From an uncultured Burkholderiales bacterium (GTDB lineage Bacteria > Pseudomonadota > Gammaproteobacteria > Burkholderiales > Burkholderiaceae), in contig CAMLJY010000167.1 in assembly GCA_946480465.1 (NCBI GenBank), forward strand, positions 1 to 6,822: a DNA stretch of 6,822 nt. The letters are read 5' to 3'. Under the pieces are notes generated by a model. That model saw only the letters and a program-made list of their open reading frames with translations, had not been told where the DNA came from and ran no database searches. The translations under genes were made by a program, and so were the position numbers. Positions 1 through 4,464 of this stretch are shown piece by piece (positions within the stretch are counted from its first letter, which is position 1; each line of letters starts with the position of its first letter).

Positions 1-50
1 GCTGGCTCAACTCATGAGCCACACCGGGCGTGGCTGAGCCATGTCGCGAA

Positions 51-165
51 TCAGGTGATCCGATTCGAGCCCATGTCCCAGCCGTAGCCATAGCTCGTGG
101 CCGAGCCGCCCAGCGTGGCTTGGCTCAGCCGGTCATCAGCCCGTCGTAGGCAATGGTCAGGGCGC
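51..165 (-). pseudogene. Rhs core repeat remnant (frameshifted)
   Basis: On the minus strand this stretch encodes a typical Rhs/YD-repeat segment. It reads ALTIAYDGL in one frame, then DRLSQATLGGSATSYGYGWD and GSNRIT in another. The two parts join into the familiar YDGL-DRLSQATL Rhs repeat if two extra bases (AT on the minus strand) at the join are ignored, so a frameshift is present. The second frame hits TGA at 51-53. No start codon or full Rhs gene is visible, and what lies in 1-50 is not recognisable. Rhs repeats normally form the shell that encloses a C-terminal toxin; this fragment is too short and broken to do so. It begins directly after the stop of the orphan ORF at 167, which suggests an old recombination junction. 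I am fairly sure of the Rhs relationship, less sure of the exact limits. Confidence 0.62.
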
Positions 166-166
166 T

Positions 167-877
167 TCAAGCAGAAGCGTAAGCGCCGCCCGCGTAGTGT
201 TCACGCACTGCCTCAGGGTCAACAGCACCGCCGAGATCTGCTTTGAGAATTCCCTCCTCAAAGCTCGTCTCGGTCGACGCCTGCGCATCACGTGCCGCCC
301 AAGTGCGTTGACACCACACAAGGTCCAGCATGTCGACGAACGAGTCGGCAGCGGCTGCCATGAGGTTATCACCCACTGTCAGCCACCCCCTACGCACCTG
401 CCGGATCGCGCAGAAACTGGTAAATGCTCTCGGCGCACGGACGAATACAAGACTGATCGACAATGAAAGCCCACCGACAGTCATGGCAGCACCAATGGAA
501 TACGAGATTATGCACGCCGGCTTGCCAGCGGAGTAGATCAGATCGTCATCGCGCCCGATAGACAACGTCCATTTCTGATCAGTCGAACTGGCATCGCAGA
601 GCTCACAAGTGAATTCCGCTGGATTGGCTTGCCACTCGACAAGACGGTCCCGAAACGCAGCAAGCAGCCCAGCCTGCACTACAACCTGAGGCAGCTCTAC
701 ACGGAAGTCGGCGACCAAGTTCTCGCCACGCAAGGTACGCCCACGCCCACAAGATATGCCCTCAATCGCGAGGGTGCAGACAAAGTCATTCCCGTCGACT
801 GTGAGGCGCACGGCATCACAGACAATCTTCCCCCAAACCTCTCGAGGATGACATCGACCAACTGCGTGACATTGCAT
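167..877 (-). CDS. Orphan hypothetical protein, possible immunity protein of an Rhs module
   Basis: This is an open frame of 236 codons that I do not firmly recognise. Residues from about 23 to 150 read like a real globular domain: a beta-rich start (VRLTVDGNDF), then an amphipathic helix (GLLAAFRDRLVEWQAN), then further strands (EFTCELCDAS, QKWTLSIG, GLSLSISLVF). That strand-helix-strand order is reminiscent of WapI/DUF6228-like immunity proteins, a resemblance judged by eye only. The last 80 or so residues look less convincing and may be read-through after decay. The start is uncertain: the ATG at 877 has no nearby Shine-Dalgarno, and a GTG at 811 would also fit. It lies downstream of the rhs tip and toxin/immunity pair on the same strand and ends against an Rhs core scrap, the usual place for orphan immunity genes. 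No signal peptide is seen, so a cytoplasmic protein is likely. Confidence 0.5.
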   Translation of the reverse strand: MQCHAVGRCHPREVWGKIVCDAVRLTVDGNDFVCTLAIEGISCGRGRTLRGENLVADFRVELPQVVVQAGLLAAFRDRLVEWQANPAEFTCELCDASSTDQKWTLSIGRDDDLIYSAGKPACIISYSIGAAMTVGGLSLSISLVFVRAPRAFTSFCAIRQVRRGWLTVGDNLMAAAADSFVDMLDLVWCQRTWAARDAQASTETSFEEGILKADLGGAVDPEAVREHYAGGAYASA

Positions 878-935
878 CAGCGTCTAGGCAAGCCGTTTGG
901 GTTACCTTTTAGTCGCCTGGAGTGTTCTTCATTGC

Positions 936-1482
936 TGTTTACGTTCCGTTCACCAGTTTCGTGAGGTGTTCTGCCTCGCGAGTCATGCCCAGCCATGCCC
1001 TAGTCATGCCCGCCCATGTCTTTACCCGGTCCACGATCAGGAATTGGCGAGTCCGGATCCTTCGTACGCGCCCCTCTTGCTCTCGGGTGTCACTCTGCCT
1101 TCCGCTAACCGACTCTGGAGAATAAGGATCGTTGGGAAGAAATGGCGAAGGCGTTCGAGAGCCTTGGTCTTGACTCCCCATTGCCGTCTGTCCCATCGCT
1201 GAACATGCGGTCCTTGAGACGGACTTCTCTGCGCCTCCAACGGTCCCGATCTGTCCCGCAACCAAGTGGGAAGGTGAAAGTTCTCCGCCCTTCTGCAGCG
1301 ACACAGTGTCCGGATTGTCAAGTTGGTCGACGGCATACATCACCCCACCCGCACGTTGCGGGATCGCCCGCAGACCAATGGAATCCGCTTCATCAGTCAC
1401 GAGCGAATGGTCATCGCTTGTGGAATAGACTGTTCGGAGTATTGCTGTCAGTCACTCGCACCCTTGTCACCAGCCGACTTGC
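936..1482. other. Gene-free stretch inside the Rhs region
   Basis: About 550 bp between the two putative immunity genes. Open frames exist on both strands, including 153 codons on the minus strand at 939-1400, but their translations are low in hydrophobic core, rich in R, S, P, T and Q, and match no family I know. No good ribosome binding site precedes them. The only regular structure seen is a short direct-repeat cluster at 981-1019. This is best read as degraded DNA, perhaps the remains of another displaced Rhs tip or a small mobile element, but nothing in it proves either. Confidence 0.4.
981..1019. repeat. Short direct repeats of a CATGCCC-type unit
   Basis: The 10-mer AGTCATGCCC occurs at 981-990, a one-base variant AGCCATGCCC follows at 991-1000, and an exact copy returns at 1002-1011 after a single T. 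A partial GCCCATG follows at 1012-1018. The spacing is 10 to 11 bp, close to one helical turn. It could be slippage-derived, or part of a degenerate dispersed intergenic repeat. No coding role is evident. Confidence 0.5.
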
Positions 1483-1803
1483 TCAGCGCACCCGAGTACA
1501 GCAAGAGGCAATTTCACCACTCACCACCAAATCAGCAATAGCGACCTCAATGATCTCCCGGCTGATCGATTTAACAACGATCATGTCTTTGGCCCAAATA
1601 TAACTACCGCCGGCAAACTCATTGGAAGCGCGATGGCGATCCATCAGTGCCTGAAGATTGGTGATAGTGAAAAAGGTTGCCGCATACGACCTGCCGTCTT
1701 CCAAGTCTATCAAGACGTCAACGTTATCGTCGTCCACCGGCTCGATGTCTGCGCCTGATGGCGTACGCACAGAAAACTTCAAGTTAGCGCCTCCCAAAGA
1801 CAC
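1483..1803 (-). CDS. Putative cognate immunity protein of the Rhs toxin
   Basis: A small acidic protein of about 106 residues (99 from the later start), with no signal peptide or membrane segment, so probably cytoplasmic. Visible segments include KFSVRTPSGADIEP, DDDNVDVLIDLEDGR, AATFFTITNLQALM, YIWAKDMIVVKSISREII and VAIADLVVSGEI. This is the pattern of a compact alpha/beta protein that I associate with small genes sitting directly behind polymorphic-toxin genes; I cannot name a Pfam family with certainty. The gene overlaps the 3' end of the toxin domain, as expected for a toxin/immunity pair, and would neutralise that toxin by binding it. Two starts compete: GTG at 1803, 5 nt after a perfect AGGAGGT, and TTG at 1782, 7 nt after GGGAGG and directly behind the toxin's original TAA, which would give MKFSV. 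The last residues (SCCTRVR) look atypical and may reflect decay. The frame is open although the toxin frame is broken. Confidence 0.72.
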   Translation of the reverse strand: MSLGGANLKFSVRTPSGADIEPVDDDNVDVLIDLEDGRSYAATFFTITNLQALMDRHRASNEFAGGSYIWAKDMIVVKSISREIIEVAIADLVVSGEIASCCTRVR

Positions 1804-1808
1804 GAATC

Positions 1809-1815
1809 ACCTCCT
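1809..1815 (-). promoter_or_regulatory. Strong Shine-Dalgarno (AGGAGGT) for the immunity gene
   Basis: The minus strand has AGGAGGT 5 nt before the GTG at 1803. The same bases also encode Gln-Glu-Val in the restored toxin frame, so the signal sits inside the toxin 3' coding sequence and would couple immunity translation to toxin mRNA. Because it is also coding sequence, the match could be partly coincidental; the alternative TTG at 1782 has its own GGGAGG. Confidence 0.5.
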
Positions 1816-1991
1816 GAATTACGGCCTCCTGATTGGCCTTATTCTATTTCCCGACAATCTCAATCCCGCCTTCTGTCTGCCGGAAGTACACGCGGGAACC
1901 GTCAGCAGCGCGCGCCTCAGACAATCCGCCGCCTATCGGCTTCGTACCGATGCCAGGATTGGTGTTCCCGTTGCGGAGCTGCTCCATCAAT

Positions 1992-2011
1992 CTGTCTAGC
2001 CCTGTCTAGCC
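1992..2011. repeat. 10-bp perfect tandem duplication causing a frameshift in the toxin
   Basis: CTGTCTAGCC is present twice without a gap (1992-2001 and 2002-2011). With both copies the toxin frame changes from EGLDRLMEQLRNGN to EGLDRARQIDGA and stops at 1917-1919. With one copy the reading continues through the conserved NPGIG and RVYFR motifs. This looks like a slippage or repair duplication, reversible in principle by loss of one copy. Confidence 0.9.
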
Positions 2012-2726
2012 CCTCTTGGTTGGACCTTCCAGCAACCTGCGCCTCCTTCACGAGACGTGCAGATTCCTTGATGCGCGTGCGAACTATGCGCTTCACCAGC
2101 TGACCAGCGACGCTTGCCACCTTCCCTGCAGGAAAAAACGTAGTTGCAGCGTCCCACGCAAGATCATCCCAACCATATCCGGGCCCATCATCTCCCCTGA
2201 TTTCGAGCCCGATCGGCGGCTCCTGACCCCACCATCCGTCGCCGCCGCTCCTGAAGTCGTCGCAGACCCTGTCCGTTACGAAGGGATCCCAGCCCACGAT
2301 GTGATCCCCGATGGTGCGCGCTCGTTCCCATGAGCCATCACCTGAGGTAGGAACTTGCGAGAACTCGTTGCCGTTACGTCTGAAGACGTCCAGGCCCATT
2401 GGATCAATGTTTCCAATGGGGTCGCTGCCTCCGTAGCTGCAGGTATTGATACCGCCAGCAATCCCAATGGGATCGGATTGAAGGTAGCGTCCAATACGAG
2501 GGCTGTAATCCCGATGCCAGTTGTAGAAGTTCCCCGTCTCGCTGTCAAACACCTGCCCCGGGAAGCGCTGGCTGAACCCGAACGCGCCCAGCCCCGCCGG
2601 GTTCTCGCTCGGCGGCGTCGCCCCGAACGGCTCGGCAGTGTCCCAGCGCCACTGGATCGCCTGGTCCGTGTTGCGCACGATCACCCGCGGCGTGCCCAGC
2701 TGGTCGGCATACGCGGCGCTGAACCG

Positions 2727-2868
2727 GGTTGGCCCCGTCCACGGCGCTGCAGGGCGCGGCACGGCGCAACGCGGAGGCATGTCGGGCCGACCCGATGCCC
2801 TTTCCACCCGGATGCGGCATTGAGGCATAGCATCGGTGCCCTGCCTTCTGATGCCAGAGCCATCGCCC
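2727..2868. other. Junction between the Rhs region and the chromosomal block
   Basis: Recognisable Rhs core stops near 2726 and the hydratase gene on the opposite strand begins near 2836-2869. The roughly 100-140 bp between, already GC-rich, shows no repeat, tRNA end or insertion-sequence end that would explain the truncation. It should hold the hydratase promoter, but no convincing -35/-10 pair is visible. Confidence 0.4.
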
Positions 2869-3699
2869 ATGTCCCGCCCCTCGCTCGATACCCCCACACT
2901 CGCCACCATCGCCGACGACGCGCTCAGCGCACTCGACCAGCGCCGCCAGATCACGCCGTTCTCCGCCCGCATCGACGGCTTCGGCCTGGCCGACGCCTAC
3001 CGCGTGGCCACCGACCTGCGGGCACGGCGGGTCGCGCGTGGCGAGCGGCCGCTGGGCCGCAAGATCGGCTTCACGAACCGTACGATCTGGGCCGAGTACG
3101 ACGTCTGGGCGCCGGTCTGGGGCACGATGTACGACAGCACGGTGCAACGCCTGGTGGGGCCGGATGCGCGTTTCGCCCTCGACCGCATGATCGAGCCGCG
3201 CATCGAGCCGGAGATCGTCTTCGGCCTGGCGCAGGCTCCCGAGGCCGGCATGGACGACGCCGCGCTGCTGGACTGCATCGAATGGGTCGCGCACGGCTTC
3301 GAGATCGTGCAGTCCATCTACCCCGGCTGGAAGTTCACCGCACCGGACACCGTGGCCGCCTTCTGCCTGCACGGCGCGTTGCTGGTCGGCCCGCCGCGCT
3401 CCGTCGCTGACGACCGCGCCCGCTGGCGCGCCGCGCTGTCGGGCTTCGGGATCACGCTGTCGTGCGATGGTGCCGAGGCCGACCGCGGCCAGGCCGAGAA
3501 CGTGCTGGGTGGACCGCTGTCGGCGCTGCGGCACCTGGTGGACCTGCTGGCCCAGGACGCGGCGCAGCCGCCGCTGGCCGCCGGCGAGATCGTCACCACC
3601 GGCACGCTGACGCGCGCCTTGCCGATCGCGCCGGGCCAGCGCTGGCAGACCCGGCTGGACGGCCTGGCGCTGCCGGGGCTGGACGTTACTTTCACCTGA
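2869..3699 (+). CDS. 2-keto-4-pentenoate hydratase / 2-oxohepta-diene-dioate hydratase-decarboxylase family enzyme
   Basis: A 276-residue member of the MhpD/DmpE/HpaH hydratase-decarboxylase family (fumarylacetoacetase-like C-terminal fold). Relatives are cytoplasmic, metal-dependent enzymes that hydrate 2-hydroxydienoates or decarboxylate 2-oxo-enedioates in meta-cleavage of aromatics. Family features are visible in order: the N-terminal helical part with DAYRVATDLRARR, GRKIGFTNRTIW near residues 63-74, IEPEIVFGLAQ near 110-121 with the acidic residues expected at the metal site, GFEIVQSIYPGWKF near 143-156, GQAENVLGGPLSAL near 207-220, and LAAGEIVTTGTLTRALPI after that. Length is normal (family about 260-280). 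I chose ATG 2869 because it gives a family-like N-terminus; ATG 2851 and GTG 2836 (GAGG 10 nt upstream) are in frame and possible, and none has a strong ribosome binding site. No other meta-pathway gene is in view, so the substrate cannot be deduced. It converges on the oxidoreductase downstream. Confidence 0.9.
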   Translation: MSRPSLDTPTLATIADDALSALDQRRQITPFSARIDGFGLADAYRVATDLRARRVARGERPLGRKIGFTNRTIWAEYDVWAPVWGTMYDSTVQRLVGPDARFALDRMIEPRIEPEIVFGLAQAPEAGMDDAALLDCIEWVAHGFEIVQSIYPGWKFTAPDTVAAFCLHGALLVGPPRSVADDRARWRAALSGFGITLSCDGAEADRGQAENVLGGPLSALRHLVDLLAQDAAQPPLAAGEIVTTGTLTRALPIAPGQRWQTRLDGLALPGLDVTFT

Positions 3700-3730
3700 T
3701 AGGCACGGCAGGTCCCGCCGCGCCGGCACC

Positions 3731-3758
3731 CAGGTGCGGCGCGGCACACCCGCACCTG
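3731..3758. terminator. Hairpin between convergent genes (possible bidirectional terminator)
   Basis: CAGGTGCGG (3731-3739) pairs perfectly with CCGCACCTG (3750-3758) around a 10-nt loop. It lies in the 69-bp gap between the hydratase stop and the stop of the convergent oxidoreductase, where a shared terminator is expected. Neither strand has a T-run after the stem, so it may only stabilise 3' ends. A second possible pairing, GGCAGGT (3707-3713) with ACCTGCC (3754-3760), competes with it. Confidence 0.5.
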
Positions 3759-3768
3759 CCGCAGGCTT

Positions 3769-4356
3769 TCAGGCCGCCTCGCGCCCCAGCCGGCGCAGCT
3801 TGGCCAGCCAGCCTTCGCGCTGCTTCGCGCCCAGGCCCTCCACCGTGCCGATCAGGGTTTCATGGATCGGCGCGATGCCGACGAAGCCGAGGATGTTGCG
3901 TTCCAGCGCCTTCAGGCTGTGGGCGCGGAAGTACCAGCGGTAGACGAGCGCCGGCATGCCCATCGTGACGACGATGCGGGCCGATCGCCCGGCCAGCAGC
4001 TTCTTCGGCATCTCGCCCTCGCGGAAGTGCGACAGCGCAAAGCCCGGCCGCGCCACCTGCTCGAGGAAGCCCTTCACCAGCGCCGGCATGCCGCCCAGCC
4101 ACAGCGGAAAGACCAGCACGAGGTGCTCGGCCCAGGCGACGTCGGCCTGCGCCTGGGCCAGGCCCGCGGGCAGCACGCCCTCGTCCCACTCGGCCTTGCT
4201 GCGCAGCAGCGGAAAGTCCAGCGCGCCGACGTCCAGCCGGCGCACCGCGTGGCCCGCGGACTCGGCGCCCGCCGCGTAGGCATCGGCCAGCGCATGGCAC
4301 AGGTGCGGCCGGGTGGTGTCCGGATGGCCTTGCAGGATCAGGATGCGTCGCGTCAT
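3769..4356 (-). CDS. NAD(P)H-dependent oxidoreductase, flavodoxin-like (NAD(P)H quinone dehydrogenase family)
   Basis: A 195-residue soluble protein of the Flavodoxin_2 family (NQO1/MdaB/KefF type), which uses FMN or FAD and NAD(P)H to reduce quinones or other acceptors by two electrons. The first beta strand and phosphate-binding loop are seen as RILILQGHPD (residues 4-13), followed by helix SAGHAV and strand RRLDV. The typical active-site segment is VFPLWLGGMPALVKGF (82-97), and GFALS and a later IVVTMGMPA strand (about 127-135) follow the family plan. Length is typical. The ATG at 4356 has GGGAAG (4367-4372) 10 nt upstream on the minus strand. It lies about 108 bp downstream of the NHL lipoprotein gene on the same strand, with a hairpin in between, so it may be transcribed separately. 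The physiological acceptor is not evident; a role in quinone or xenobiotic detoxification is inference. Confidence 0.9.
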   Translation of the reverse strand: MTRRILILQGHPDTTRPHLCHALADAYAAGAESAGHAVRRLDVGALDFPLLRSKAEWDEGVLPAGLAQAQADVAWAEHLVLVFPLWLGGMPALVKGFLEQVARPGFALSHFREGEMPKKLLAGRSARIVVTMGMPALVYRWYFRAHSLKALERNILGFVGIAPIHETLIGTVEGLGAKQREGWLAKLRRLGREAA

Positions 4357-4390
4357 GGCGCGCCATCTTCCCGGGCCCCGCGCTGCCGCG

Positions 4391-4408
4391 CCTTGCGCGA
4401 ACGCAAGG
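4391..4408 (-). terminator. UUCG-loop hairpin after the NHL lipoprotein gene
   Basis: CCTTGCG (4391-4397) and CGCAAGG (4402-4408) form a perfect 7-bp stem. In minus-strand RNA the loop is UUCG, a very stable tetraloop, although closed by G-C rather than the classic C-G pair. It lies between the lipoprotein stop (4465) and the oxidoreductase start (4356). No T-run follows, so it could be a terminator in a GC-rich genome, an mRNA-stability element, or a leader structure for the downstream gene. Confidence 0.45.
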
Positions 4409-4464
4409 GCCGGGCCGCGCGCCGTCCCGGCATGAGGGAGCGCGTCCCGGGTCCGGATCCGGCG

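Larger units (their letters stand above)
1784..2726 (-). pseudogene. Rhs C-terminal fragment: core end plus inactivated RelE/ParE-like toxin tip
   Basis: Minus-strand 3' end of an rhs gene. From about 2726 it encodes the end of the Rhs core: YADQLGTPR, WRWDTAEPFG, RFPGQVFDSETGNFYNWHRD, YSPRIGRYLQSDPIG, GGINT and the boundary motif IDPMGL near 2391-2408. The residues after this are the variable tip, about 198 in the restored frame, with a WWGQEPP stretch, a helical linker (ASVAGQLVKRIVRTRIKESA), and a terminal domain with NGNTNPGIGTKPI, GGGLSEARAADGSRVYFR and GGIEIVGK. That motif order resembles small RelE/ParE-fold toxins found at polymorphic-toxin C-termini; the fold assignment is inference. 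The frame breaks at a 10-bp tandem duplication (1992-2011), after which the present frame ends at TGA 1917-1919. In the original frame a TAG at 1844-1846 interrupts, followed by NKANQEAVIQEV... to TAA at 1784-1786. The N-terminal Rhs core, any secretion domain and a promoter are missing, so it is an orphan tip as well as a broken one. Confidence 0.82.

Noticed and set aside
4..130. Inverted copies of GGCTCA/TGAGCC-type words (4-9 with 15-20; 33-40 with 122-129)
   Set aside because: Short palindromic words in a decayed Rhs repeat; no terminal-repeat structure, transposase or target duplication was found.
1267..1290. GGGAAGGTGAAAGTTCTCC, reminiscent of a short stem seen in some group II introns
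   Set aside because: The stem is weak (5 bp with a wobble), and no domain V/VI or intron reverse transcriptase is present nearby.
939..1400. Minus-strand open frame of 153 codons between the two immunity candidates
   Set aside because: Translation is low-complexity (S, R, T, Q, G rich), has no recognisable motif or ribosome binding site, and its end is made of the short repeats at 981-1019.
2727..2972. N-terminal extension of the Rhs frame up to 2972
   Set aside because: The extra residues are unlike Rhs core and run into the opposite-strand hydratase gene; it is chance openness, not the Rhs start.
2355..3410. Plus-strand 351-codon frame, and a long minus-strand frame at 2545-3747
   Set aside because: Both are Arg/Ala/Pro-rich shadows of the hydratase and Rhs genes, common in very GC-rich DNA; the true frames carry family motifs.
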